Of a stretch of 64,000 nt of DNA, positions 45,126 through 54,541 are shown in pieces. The translations under genes and the position numbers were made by a program. The notes beneath the pieces are model-generated. The model saw nothing but the letters and a program-made list of their open reading frames with translations. It was not told where the DNA came from and did not search any database. Within the stretch, counting starts at the first letter, position 1. Each line of letters begins with the position of its first letter. Origin of the DNA: Betaproteobacteria bacterium HGW-Betaproteobacteria-1 (GTDB lineage: Bacteria > Pseudomonadota > Gammaproteobacteria > Burkholderiales > Methylophilaceae); the NCBI GenBank assembly GCA_002842435.1, contig PHCX01000001.1:62001-126000 (forward strand). The letters run 5' to 3'.

Positions 45126-48100
45126 ATGACAAATACAAAACATGTTTTATTCCCGGTCCTCGGAGTAGGCGCAACTGCGAGCGATTCGGAGTCGCTTTAT
45201 CAATTTTTACGGCTTCTGCCCAAGACCAGCGGCATAGCGGTCGTAGTCTTTCTCAAACATGCGCAAGCCAGTGACAATTACCTCAAAAAGCTGAAACACA
45301 GGCTTATCGAAATTATTGATGGCATGAGTATCCTGCCGAACCAGATTTTCATTACCCCCGCAGGATACGAACTCAGCATGACCGATGGCATATTCCGGCT
45401 ACAAGCCAGGACTTCGGATGAAACGACAAAGAACCAATTGCAGTTCGATGCTTTTTTCAGCGCACTTGCCAAAGACATGCAGGATAGGACCGTCGGCGTA
45501 TTGCTCTCGGGCAACAGTGCTGACGGTGCGGCCGGATTGAAAACCGTACACGAACGAGCTGGCCTGGTAGCCTTGCAGGGTCAGTCATCTGCATCAATGC
45601 ACGAAACATTGCAGCACATCATTGACTCGGGGCTTGCAGATATCGTCGAAGAAGCAAAAAAACTTCCTTCAAAAATTCTGGCCACCCTGAAGAAATTCCA
45701 GCTGCATTACGGCAGTTATCTTGAAAAATCCGACAACAATCATGAAGAGATTTCCCGCATATTCAAGCTACTACTGGAGAAAACCGGCCAGGACTTCTCA
45801 TCCTACAAAAAAAGCACCTTTTACCGTCGCATCAGTCGCCGGATCGGCCTTTGTCACGCCGCCAGCATGGCTGAGTACCTGCAAATTCTCGAGAATTCGC
45901 CTGCAGAAACCAAAGCTCTGTTCAACGAGATGCTGATTGGCGTTACCAGATTTTTTCGTGAGCCTGAGGTCTGGGAGGTACTGAGCCAGAACATCAAAAA
46001 CCGTCTGTTATCCGCACCTCCAACCGGCCTGTCGCTACGCGCATGGTGTGCCGCATGTTCAACCGGGGAGGAAGCCTACACCATTGCAATCATCTTCCGT
46101 GAAGCGCTCCATGCCCATCTGGCGGAACATCCGTCCGACGCAGGAAAAGAATTCAGCCTGCAGATTTTTGCTACCGACCTGAACACGGCTTTTATTGAAC
46201 GTGCCCGCAAAGGTATTTACCCGCCGGGCATAGCGCTGGATGTCCCTGCAGAGCGGCTGTCAAAATTTTTTACGCTTCACGATCAGGGTTACCAGATCAA
46301 CAAGGATATCCGGGAAACAATAGTTTTCGCCCCGCACAATCTTATCAATGACCCACCTTTCAGCAAGATCGACATTCTCTCCTGCCGCAATCTGCTCATC
46401 TACCTTTCGCCAGAGATACATGAAGTACTGCTCTCACGCTTTCATCATAGCCTGAATACCAACGGCACACTGATCCTCGGCAGCTCGGAATCGATAGGCA
46501 AGGCGACCGATCTTTTTGAAGCAACTTCAGCTCCGCTCCAAATCTACTTGCGCCGCAAGATAACGTTGCATAAAAAGCAGGTTGAGCTTCTATCGACAAT
46601 CTCCTTAAACTTGTCAAACCAGACGCCGCGCCCGGAGTTCAAACTTCCCATGAAGTCGAAGAAAACTTCTGATTACCAGTCACTCCTGGATCAACTTCTG
46701 ACCCAGTACTTTGCCCGCGCTGCAGTACTGGTAAATACCACGGGGGACATTCTCTACATCAGCGGCAAGACCGGAAACTATCTGGAACCCAGCTCAGGCA
46801 AGGCCAGCCTGAACATTCTGGCGATGGCGCGCGAAGGTTTGAGCAGCAACCTCAATGAAGCCTTTCATGATGCGCTGCTGAAACAACAAACTGCCAGAAT
46901 CGTTGCAAGACAAGAGCGCACCCAAGGCAACTTCAATTACGTTGATATCATCGTCCAGCCGCTACCTAACAGCCATGGCACGCTAGAAAACATGGTCGTC
47001 ATCTTTACCGAAACGGTTGCGCCGTCCATCTGTGATTCAACCAAGGCGCCTGCGCAAAAGGTTCTGGAAAACGCCCGCATCAAGACCATAGAGCAAAAGC
47101 TGCAGGCAGCCAGAACCGAATTACAGGCTTCACGCGAAGCACTGCAAAGCTTACGTGAAGAAATGCAGACATCGCATGAAGAACTGATGTCGACCAATGA
47201 GGAACTGCAATCCACCAATGAAGAACTGACAACCTCTACCGAAGAGTTGCGAACCATGAATGAAGAACTGGTGCGCTCGCGGCATGAGGCAGAAGAAAGC
47301 CTGAAACGGTACACCGACCTGTTCGATTCTGCGCCGGTTGGCTATTTCATCCTGAAGAAAAACACCATCATTGCACAAGCCAATCATGCGGCTGTTGAGC
47401 TGCTCGGCATGGAGCAGGATCAATTGCTAGGCGGCCACCTGAGCATGTTTGTCACTGAAGCCGACCGGGCAAGCTTTACCAGCTGTCTTGATCTGGCATT
47501 CAACAGCATGGAAGCCCAGGAATGTGAGGTATCAATCTGGCGAAATTCCAGTGAACTGCGCGAGGTGCATGTACTTGCAATATCGCTTGCAGACAGCGAC
47601 ACCTGCCGCGTAGTGATCGGTGACATCACCCAACGCAAGCAGGCCGAACGCGCACTAGCCGTTAACGAACAATTGCTGCAGGAAATGAGCGCCATTGCCA
47701 AAGTTGGCGGTTGGGAATTTGACATTGCTACCGGCACCGGCCACTGGACGGACGAGGTGTCCAGAATTTTCGATCTGGAAAATGCCAGTCAATTCAGTAT
47801 CGAATTTGCCCTCTGCTTCTTCAATGGAGAATCACGCAAGAAGATCGAGTCTGCCATCAGCGATGCCATCACACATGGCATACCCTATGACCTCGAACTC
47901 GAAATAACCTCGGCAAAAGGCAACAGGAAATGGATACGCACTGTCTGCATGCCGGAAAAGAGTCAGAAAAATCGCACCAAACTCAGAGGTGCAATACAGG
48001 AAATCACGGAATACAAACTGATCCAGCTTTATGATAAGACCCGCAATCATATTCTGGAATTGCTTACCCATGATGCTCCGCTAAGTGAAATCCTGGAGAC

Positions 48101-50225
48101 ACTGGTGCTGGGTACCGAGGCACAGAATTCTGCTTCCATTTGCAGCATCCTGCTAATGGACAAGGATGACCGGCATCTGCTGAACGGTGCGGCTCCCAAT
48201 CTTCCCGATTTCTATAACCAGTCTATCAATGGCATGGCCATCGGCCCAGATGCTGGATCATGCGGTGCGGCCTCTTTTACCGGAGAACGCGTTGTAGTCG
48301 AGGATATCCAGTCTCACCCCAACTGGCAGGACTTCAAGGAACTGGCCGCCAGGGCAAACCTGGCAGCGTGCTGGTCTGAACCAATCAAGGACATATCCGG
48401 CAAAGTACTCGGCAGCTTTGCGGTTTATCACAAGGACATTTGTTCGCCCACGGAATCAGACATTGACCTGATTGAGAAAGCTGCAAAGCTCGCGAGCATC
48501 GCCATTGAAAAAAGCCAGGCCAAGGATGAACTCGAACTCTTCACCATGGTTTTCCAAAACAGTACAGAAGCCATGATGGTCACCGATGAACGTGGCATTA
48601 TCTTGACTACCAACCCGGCATTTACCCAAATTACCGGTTACACCGCCAACGAAGCGAAAGGTCGCTTATCGGCAGTTCTGGATGCGGCCGCAAGATACGA
48701 TTCACCTTTCCAGTCCATGTGGCAGGAGATCGAGCACTCTGGGAGATGGCAGGGTGAAAAATGGAACACCCGGAAAAACGGTGAAACCTACCTTGAATGG
48801 CTAAGCATCAACACCATTTACAAGTCTGACCACTCAGCCCACCGCTACGTTGTGCTGTTCTCGGATATTACCCAGAAGAAGAAATCCGAAGACCTCATCT
48901 GGCAACAAGCCAATTTCGACCCGCTCACCAGCCTGCCCAACCGGCGCATGTTCCTTGAAAGGATGGAGCACGAAATCAGGAAGAACAAGCGCAGCGACCT
49001 GATAATGGCGATCCTGTTCATTGACCTGGATCGTTTCAAGGAAATCAACGATACCATGGGGCACGACATGGGGGACGTGCTGCTGATCCAGACAGCGGAA
49101 CGTATCAAGGAATGCGTACGGGAATCCGATACCGTCGCCCGCCTCGGTGGCGACGAATTCACCATCATACTAAGTGGCATGAAAGAACATGGCGATGTGG
49201 AACGTGTTACGCGCAACATACTGCGCAGGCTGGCCGAACCCTTTGCCCTTGGTGCAGATATCGCCTATGTCACAGCCAGCATCGGTATCACCTTATATCC
49301 ACATGATGGTAGAAATATCGACGAATTACTGAGAAATGCCGATCAGGCCATGTATTCGGCAAAAGATCATGGTCGCAACCGCTACCAGTACTTCACCCCA
49401 TCGATGCAGCAGGCGGCACAAGTCAGAATGCGTCTTGCAGGCGACCTCCGACAGGCACTCGCCAACAACGAGTTCCTGCTGCATTATCAACCCATCGTTG
49501 ATCTCAATACCGGAGAAATCTACAAAGCCGAGGCTTTGATCCGCTGGCAACATCCGCACGAGGGAATTGTCAGCCCGGAAAAATTCATTCCGATTGCGGA
49601 AGATACCGGCTTGATCCTCGAAATCGGCAACTGGGTTTTCCAACAGGCAGCCATTGAGGTCGCAAGACTGCGCAACTCCCACCATCCGGCTTTCCAGATC
49701 AGCATCAACAAATCACCTGTACAGTTCCTTAACTCACACAGCAAGAGCCATATCAGCTGGCTGGAGTTTCTTGATGAAACCGGGCTACCGGGCGACAGCA
49801 TCACGATAGAAATCACGGAAAACCTGCTGCTGGATATGGATGGGACAGTTACCGACAAACTTTATGCGTTCAGGGATGCAGGCATTCAGGTAGCGATCGA
49901 TGATTTTGGCACTGGCTACTCGTCACTGGCTTATCTAAAGAAATTTGATATTGATTATCTGAAAATTGATCGTATGTATATCAGCAATCTGCTGCCCGAT
50001 TCAAATGACCTGGCACTATGCGAAGCAATTATCGTCATGGCCCACAAACTCGGCCTCAAGGTTATCGCAGAGGGTGTGGAGACCCCCATGCAAAGGAATA
50101 TGCTGATAGAGGCCGGATGCGATTATGCCCAGGGTTACCTTTTCTCGAAACCTTTACCCATCGACAAATTCAAAAAATTAATCAGTAACCCGGAAAGCGA
50201 CATACTCAGAATATCCAGTAACTGA
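45126..50225 (+). CDS. CheB*-CheR-PAS-GAF-PAS-GGDEF-EAL fusion protein
   Basis: A 1699-residue soluble signalling protein. Residues 1-190 are a CheB-like domain in which the nucleophile Ser is Thr17 (GATASD instead of GASxGG) although His45 and Asp133 remain, so esterase activity is doubtful. A CheR domain follows (about 205-490; AACSTGEEAY). Next come a PAS-like linker, an NEEL coiled coil (about 655-720), PAS domains (about 725-845 and 850-960), a GAF domain (about 965-1130), another PAS (about 1137-1255), a GGDEF domain with RLGGDEF near 1340 and an RESD inhibitory site, and an EAL domain with EALIRW near 1469, DDFGTGYSS and EGVET. Both cyclase and phosphodiesterase motifs look intact. It abuts the next convergent gene with no gap. 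Confidence 0.9.
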   Translation: MTNTKHVLFPVLGVGATASDSESLYQFLRLLPKTSGIAVVVFLKHAQASDNYLKKLKHRLIEIIDGMSILPNQIFITPAGYELSMTDGIFRLQARTSDETTKNQLQFDAFFSALAKDMQDRTVGVLLSGNSADGAAGLKTVHERAGLVALQGQSSASMHETLQHIIDSGLADIVEEAKKLPSKILATLKKFQLHYGSYLEKSDNNHEEISRIFKLLLEKTGQDFSSYKKSTFYRRISRRIGLCHAASMAEYLQILENSPAETKALFNEMLIGVTRFFREPEVWEVLSQNIKNRLLSAPPTGLSLRAWCAACSTGEEAYTIAIIFREALHAHLAEHPSDAGKEFSLQIFATDLNTAFIERARKGIYPPGIALDVPAERLSKFFTLHDQGYQINKDIRETIVFAPHNLINDPPFSKIDILSCRNLLIYLSPEIHEVLLSRFHHSLNTNGTLILGSSESIGKATDLFEATSAPLQIYLRRKITLHKKQVELLSTISLNLSNQTPRPEFKLPMKSKKTSDYQSLLDQLLTQYFARAAVLVNTTGDILYISGKTGNYLEPSSGKASLNILAMAREGLSSNLNEAFHDALLKQQTARIVARQERTQGNFNYVDIIVQPLPNSHGTLENMVVIFTETVAPSICDSTKAPAQKVLENARIKTIEQKLQAARTELQASREALQSLREEMQTSHEELMSTNEELQSTNEELTTSTEELRTMNEELVRSRHEAEESLKRYTDLFDSAPVGYFILKKNTIIAQANHAAVELLGMEQDQLLGGHLSMFVTEADRASFTSCLDLAFNSMEAQECEVSIWRNSSELREVHVLAISLADSDTCRVVIGDITQRKQAERALAVNEQLLQEMSAIAKVGGWEFDIATGTGHWTDEVSRIFDLENASQFSIEFALCFFNGESRKKIESAISDAITHGIPYDLELEITSAKGNRKWIRTVCMPEKSQKNRTKLRGAIQEITEYKLIQLYDKTRNHILELLTHDAPLSEILETLVLGTEAQNSASICSILLMDKDDRHLLNGAAPNLPDFYNQSINGMAIGPDAGSCGAASFTGERVVVEDIQSHPNWQDFKELAARANLAACWSEPIKDISGKVLGSFAVYHKDICSPTESDIDLIEKAAKLASIAIEKSQAKDELELFTMVFQNSTEAMMVTDERGIILTTNPAFTQITGYTANEAKGRLSAVLDAAARYDSPFQSMWQEIEHSGRWQGEKWNTRKNGETYLEWLSINTIYKSDHSAHRYVVLFSDITQKKKSEDLIWQQANFDPLTSLPNRRMFLERMEHEIRKNKRSDLIMAILFIDLDRFKEINDTMGHDMGDVLLIQTAERIKECVRESDTVARLGGDEFTIILSGMKEHGDVERVTRNILRRLAEPFALGADIAYVTASIGITLYPHDGRNIDELLRNADQAMYSAKDHGRNRYQYFTPSMQQAAQVRMRLAGDLRQALANNEFLLHYQPIVDLNTGEIYKAEALIRWQHPHEGIVSPEKFIPIAEDTGLILEIGNWVFQQAAIEVARLRNSHHPAFQISINKSPVQFLNSHSKSHISWLEFLDETGLPGDSITIEITENLLLDMDGTVTDKLYAFRDAGIQVAIDDFGTGYSSLAYLKKFDIDYLKIDRMYISNLLPDSNDLALCEAIIVMAHKLGLKVIAEGVETPMQRNMLIEAGCDYAQGYLFSKPLPIDKFKKLISNPESDILRISSN

Positions 50226-51362
50226 TTAACGCCTGAACGGCGCCCTTTCCTCAAGTTCACTCTGATAAAGCTCCATCATTTCAGCTTCACGGTCAAGCAC
50301 CTGCGCGATGGAATAGGCGAAGTCAGGGTGGGCAATCCTGTGGAATGAACAGGTAGGGCGCGGCCTGAACCCGCGTGCCAGTTTGTGCTCACCCTGCGCC
50401 CCGCCTTCAAAGTAGCGGATTCCCTGTTCAATGCAAAACTCCTGCGCCTGGTAGTAACAAAGCTCAAAGTGCAGGCCGGGTACATATTGCAGCGCACCCC
50501 AGTAACGACCATAAAGACAGCTGACGCCACCACGACTCTGGCCGTAAATATTCAAGGCGGTGGCAATTCTCTCGCCGTCACGCTCAGCTACTACCAGCAG
50601 GATATTCTGCGGCATGGCCAGGGCAAGCTCATGGAAGAACGCTTTGGTCAGATAGGGAGATGATCGGTGCTGATGATAAGTGTTGACATAACATTGATAG
50701 AACAGCTCCCAGTCTTCCTTGCTGATATTTTCAGCCGTCAGTCGCCTGCACACAATGCCGGATATTGCGACTCTCTTCCGTTCCTGGCGAATTTTCTTGC
50801 GCTTGTCATGGGTCAGCGTAGCGAGAAACGCTTCAAAACTCTCGAAACTCTCGTTTTCCCAGCGGAATTGCACGCCGTTTCTTCGCAGCCAACCGGCATT
50901 TTGCAGTGATTCGACTGACTCATCTTCCGGAAACAGAACATGTGCTGAAGACAACTTTAGACCGTGCAACTGTTGACTCAGCACCTCGGCCATCAATTTT
51001 CGAATCGCCGGATCCGGGCTAAGCAACCGAGGCCCTGTAATCGGCGTAAAAGGAATGGCACAGATCAACTTGGGATAATAATCGAGGCCATGCTGTTCAA
51101 AGGCATTGGCCCAGGACCAGTCAAAGACATACTCACCATAGGAATGACTCTTGACATAGAGCGGCATGGCGCCCAGCAGAAGACTTCCATCCTTCACCAG
51201 CAGGGGGCAGGCTTGCCAGCCGGTACCGGGGCCGACACAACCGGTCTTTTCCAGCGCGCTCAAGAAAGCATGGCTCAATAAAGGCGAACCGTCAGTGAGT
51301 GCATCCCACGAGACGGGATCAAGATCACAAATACCGGCGGTTATTTCGACTTGCAGGCTCAT
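50226..51362 (-). CDS. FemAB/GNAT-like acyltransferase (COG3146, DUF482 type)
   Basis: A 378-residue protein of the family once called peptidogalycan biosynthesis/recognition, now placed among GNAT-like N-acyltransferases. Visible family blocks are LSHAFLSALE, the FTPITGPRLL loop, HDKRKKIRQERK and RYFEGGAQGEHKLARGF. The substrate is unknown. Its stop codon directly abuts the stop of the 1699-residue fusion on the other strand. Confidence 0.82.
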   Translation of the reverse strand: MSLQVEITAGICDLDPVSWDALTDGSPLLSHAFLSALEKTGCVGPGTGWQACPLLVKDGSLLLGAMPLYVKSHSYGEYVFDWSWANAFEQHGLDYYPKLICAIPFTPITGPRLLSPDPAIRKLMAEVLSQQLHGLKLSSAHVLFPEDESVESLQNAGWLRRNGVQFRWENESFESFEAFLATLTHDKRKKIRQERKRVAISGIVCRRLTAENISKEDWELFYQCYVNTYHQHRSSPYLTKAFFHELALAMPQNILLVVAERDGERIATALNIYGQSRGGVSCLYGRYWGALQYVPGLHFELCYYQAQEFCIEQGIRYFEGGAQGEHKLARGFRPRPTCSFHRIAHPDFAYSIAQVLDREAEMMELYQSELEERAPFRR

Positions 51363-51476
51363 GCTTCAATTATGCATGAGCAGGATGTGGATACGCGATG
51401 AATTGGAAAAATGAAGTGCAGGGGAATGTTATGCTGAGCTACCAGATGAATCCAGGAGCCTGGATTGGCGCCAGAT

Positions 51477-52100
51477 TTATAGTGCCGGCTTGCCTTCGAT
51501 CTCGGCCTGCTTGCTTTTCAATTTTGGACGCTTGGTCTGCTTGCTCTGCGCCTCTTCCTCTTCCGCAGCCTTTGCCTCCATCAACTCGGCCTCCCTCGCC
51601 TGTTGAATACGCAGCTCTGCGGCGCGTTGGCGCTCTATCAGCTTGTTCTGATACTCCATCAGTTCCGTGATGGAAATAAAGCCGTCTGCATCGAGATCAA
51701 CCTGATTGTAGTGCCTGGCGACCTGGGGCAGGCTATCTACAACTTCCTGACGCGACAGCAGATTGTCATTATCCCTGTCTGCACGGAAAAAACGCTCCTG
51801 TATGCCCTTGCTCATGGTACGTCGACGATCCTGGATCTGGCTATGAATCGGGTCACTGGTACGGGAGTAGTGGTTGAGGTCCATACGCAGGCGCATACGC
51901 TCTTCCGGGCTGACGCCACCCAGACTCTGCATCTGCTCGGAATTGGACTCATCACCGGACTGAATCACCTTGTCGTCCGGATTTTCCTGTAGCCCGAGGG
52001 CCTCACGCGGACCTGCGATACCGGATTGAGACAAACCGAGACAAACGCACATCATGATTAATGTATGTTTGGGGGCTGCTGATTGATGTGAAAAAAACAT
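51477..52100 (-). CDS. Exported EF-hand calcium-binding protein
   Basis: A 207-residue protein with an N-terminal hydrophobic stretch ending near QSGIAG, which looks like a signal peptide. Two canonical EF-hand loops follow: DRDNDNLLSRQE (about 118-129) and DLDADGFISITE (about 144-155). The C-terminal 50 residues are a charged Glu/Lys/Gln-rich helix (ERQRAAELRIQQAREAELMEAKAAEEEE). Bacterial proteins of this kind bind calcium outside the cytoplasm; a partner is not evident. A downstream ATG near residue 16 could be the true start. Confidence 0.72.
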   Translation of the reverse strand: MFFSHQSAAPKHTLIMMCVCLGLSQSGIAGPREALGLQENPDDKVIQSGDESNSEQMQSLGGVSPEERMRLRMDLNHYSRTSDPIHSQIQDRRRTMSKGIQERFFRADRDNDNLLSRQEVVDSLPQVARHYNQVDLDADGFISITELMEYQNKLIERQRAAELRIQQAREAELMEAKAAEEEEAQSKQTKRPKLKSKQAEIEGKPAL

Positions 52101-52472
52101 CAGTAGTCTTACACCATGAAATACACTTTGGAATGGCTAAATGGGTATTGCATCACTTACGCTCTCCTCATCACATGCTGCCGCTTTTGTCTGTAATGAC
52201 TAATATTGTGATTCTTGGGCGTGCTAAAAGTTTTCACTGCTACCGGGCGATCCGGTTGAAAAACTCAGAACTCGCTTTGGAACTGTATACGCGGCTTATT
52301 TGAGCTTCAGCTCATTTAAGAGCGGTTATAATGACGTAAGAATGTAAATTGAATGTTTCCCTTACCCTGCTGATTGTAAAAAATTGTAACAAATATAGAT
52401 ATCAACAGGATTTTTGCCGCTTTATACTCGTGAAGTCTTTCAATCAAAAGAATTTATGCCCAAAATAGCACC
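52101..52472. promoter_or_regulatory. Regulatory region upstream of ompR with phased direct repeats
   Basis: A 372-base region with no convincing gene. ATTGTAA occurs at 52373-52379 and again at 52383-52389, a 10-base period typical of OmpR-family binding sites, so autoregulation is likely. A consensus TATAAT lies at 52327-52332 but lacks a well-spaced -35. An 80-codon open frame across 52061-52303 overlaps the EF-hand gene start and has no support. Confidence 0.5.
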
Positions 52473-53201
52473 ATGCAAACAAATATGAAGAAAATATTGC
52501 TGGTCGATGACGATCTGCGCATGCGGGAACTGCTGCAACGCTATCTTGGCGAGCAGGGATTCAGTGTCAAGGCCGTTTCAGATTCCACCGAAATGGATGC
52601 CGCACTGGCGCATGAACACCCGGATCTGCTGGTACTGGATCTCATGTTGCCGGGAGAAGACGGACTTGCCATCTGCCGACGTCTGCGCGGTAGTAACAGT
52701 CGCATTCCCATCATCATGCTGACCGCACGTGGCGACGAAGTGGACAGGATCATCGGCCTGGAAATGGGCGCTGACGACTACCTGCCCAAGCCATTCAACC
52801 CACGTGAACTGCTGGCACGGATCAATGCCGTCATGCGCCGTCAGGAACAGCGCATCCCCAGCGCACCCACCATGGATACGACCACTGTCAATTTCGGCGA
52901 CTTCGTGTTCGACCCTTCCACACGCAGCCTGACGCGCAATGGAGAACCCGTCACCATCACCAGCGGCGAGTTCGCCCTGCTCAAGGTGTTTGTCGACCAC
53001 CCGCGTCAGCCGCTGTCACGCGATCGCCTGATGCAACTGGCACGCGGACGCGAACTGGATGTTTTCGATCGCAGCATTGATGTACAGGTTTCGCGCCTGA
53101 GAAGGTTGATTGAACCGGATCCCGCCCACCCGAGACATCTGCAAACCATGTGGGGCTTCGGCTATGTTTTTGTACCGGATGGCGAAATCCAGAAGAGCTA
53201 A
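52473..53201 (+). CDS. ompR: OmpR-family response regulator
   Basis: A 242-residue regulator. The receiver domain has LLVDDDLRMREL, phospho-acceptor Asp56 in VLDLMLPGEDG, the Thr in MLTARG and Lys in LPKPFN. The C-terminal winged helix (about 140-237) includes EFALLKVFVDHP, RSIDVQVSRLRRLIE and the wing TMWGFGYVFVP. The MWGFGYVFVPDG end and the paired kinase make it an OmpR/RisA orthologue controlling envelope and osmotic functions. The start could also be ATG 52485. Confidence 0.93.
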   Translation: MQTNMKKILLVDDDLRMRELLQRYLGEQGFSVKAVSDSTEMDAALAHEHPDLLVLDLMLPGEDGLAICRRLRGSNSRIPIIMLTARGDEVDRIIGLEMGADDYLPKPFNPRELLARINAVMRRQEQRIPSAPTMDTTTVNFGDFVFDPSTRSLTRNGEPVTITSGEFALLKVFVDHPRQPLSRDRLMQLARGRELDVFDRSIDVQVSRLRRLIEPDPAHPRHLQTMWGFGYVFVPDGEIQKS

Positions 53202-53239
53202 GCTCCTGACCACCCCCATCCCAATATGCCTGCATATCA

Positions 53240-54541
53240 TTGAGACTCTTCCCGCGTACCCTACTTGCCCGCATCATGGTACTCATCGCGCTATTACTGG
53301 CGATAGGCCAGTTCAGCGCACTCCAGATCTTCGATTACTTCGAGCGTGAACCTCGCGCACAGGCTGCCGCACTACAAGCAGTGACGGTCGTCAATTACAC
53401 GCGCGCATCCCTACTGGCATCCCATGAAAACCGCCGCATCGCGCTGCTTTCAGAACTGTCCGGACGCGAAGGCGTACGCATCTATGCTGCGGATTTACTG
53501 GAGATTGTCGAGCCGTTACCAGACGACCCGTTTATCCGCTTGGTCGCAGACAAGATTCGCGAGAATCTGGGCCAGGAGACACTGGTTGCAATCAATCACC
53601 TGGGCGTACCCGGTCTCTGGATCAGTTTCAGCATCGAGCAGGATGACTACTGGGTCGTCATCCCGCGTTTTCTTGCCGAACGCCCCTTCCCCTGGCAATG
53701 GTTCGGCTGGGCCGCTCTGGTCGCATTGCTTTCACTAGGCGGCGCCTACGTGATTGCCGCCCGCATCAACCGCCCCCTGCGCTTCCTGGTCAAGGCTGCC
53801 GGCCGCATCAGCCATGGCGAACAACCGCCCAGACTGCCTGAAGAAGGCGCGGAAGAAATGCGTGAAGTACAGCGCACATTTAATGAAATGTCGGAAGCCC
53901 TGGCAAGACTGGATAGCGAGAGAACGCTGCTGCTGGCGGGCATTTCGCATGATCTGCGCACACCGCTGGCCAGATTGAGGCTAGCCGTTGAAATGCTGCC
54001 GGATGAAGTCGGCGAAGGCACTCGCAACGGTATGATCCAGGATATTTCCGACATGGATAACATCATCAACCAGTTCCTGGATTTCGTGCGCGGCGTGGAA
54101 GGCGAACCGCCACAGATGGTCGACATCAACGCCCTCATCCAGTCCGTCGCGGATCGTCACGCCAGAGCCGGTCGCCACGTGGAACTGAAGCTCTCCTCCA
54201 ATTACAAGGTTCAACTGCGTCCATTGGCGATCCACCGGCTGATTGGCAATCTAATCGACAACGCCTTTGCCTATAGCAAGGGCAAAGTGGCAGTCAGCAC
54301 CCGTATCACCGCGGGTTATATCGTCGTCAGCGTCATGGATAACGGGCCGGGGATTCCGGCCAGCCAGATGAGTCGCCTGTTGCGACCTTTTGAACGCATG
54401 GATTCCGCCCGGGGCAATGAAGGTGGGAGCGGCCTTGGCCTGGCGATCGCCGACCGTATCGCCAAGTTGCACAAGGGCAAGCTGGAATTGCTCAATCGGC
54501 CGGAAGGTGGCCTTGAGGCACGCCTAAGTCTGCCGCTTTAA
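53240..54541 (+). CDS. envZ: EnvZ-family sensor histidine kinase
   Basis: A 433-residue membrane kinase. Two transmembrane helices (about 8-28 and 155-175) flank a periplasmic domain of about 125 residues; a HAMP domain follows (NRPLRFLVKAAGRIS), then the H-box AGISHDLRTPLARLRL. The ATPase domain shows the N-box LIGNLIDNAFAYS, DNGPGIP and GGSGLGLAIADRI. It phosphorylates the OmpR encoded 38 bases upstream. The start is TTG 53240. Its stop overlaps the convergent cysG stop by four bases. Confidence 0.92.
   Translation: MRLFPRTLLARIMVLIALLLAIGQFSALQIFDYFEREPRAQAAALQAVTVVNYTRASLLASHENRRIALLSELSGREGVRIYAADLLEIVEPLPDDPFIRLVADKIRENLGQETLVAINHLGVPGLWISFSIEQDDYWVVIPRFLAERPFPWQWFGWAALVALLSLGGAYVIAARINRPLRFLVKAAGRISHGEQPPRLPEEGAEEMREVQRTFNEMSEALARLDSERTLLLAGISHDLRTPLARLRLAVEMLPDEVGEGTRNGMIQDISDMDNIINQFLDFVRGVEGEPPQMVDINALIQSVADRHARAGRHVELKLSSNYKVQLRPLAIHRLIGNLIDNAFAYSKGKVAVSTRITAGYIVVSVMDNGPGIPASQMSRLLRPFERMDSARGNEGGSGLGLAIADRIAKLHKGKLELLNRPEGGLEARLSLPL

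Noticed and set aside
52061-52303. 80-codon plus-strand frame between the EF-hand gene and ompR
   Set aside because: It overlaps the start of the EF-hand gene, has no ribosome binding site and no domain.
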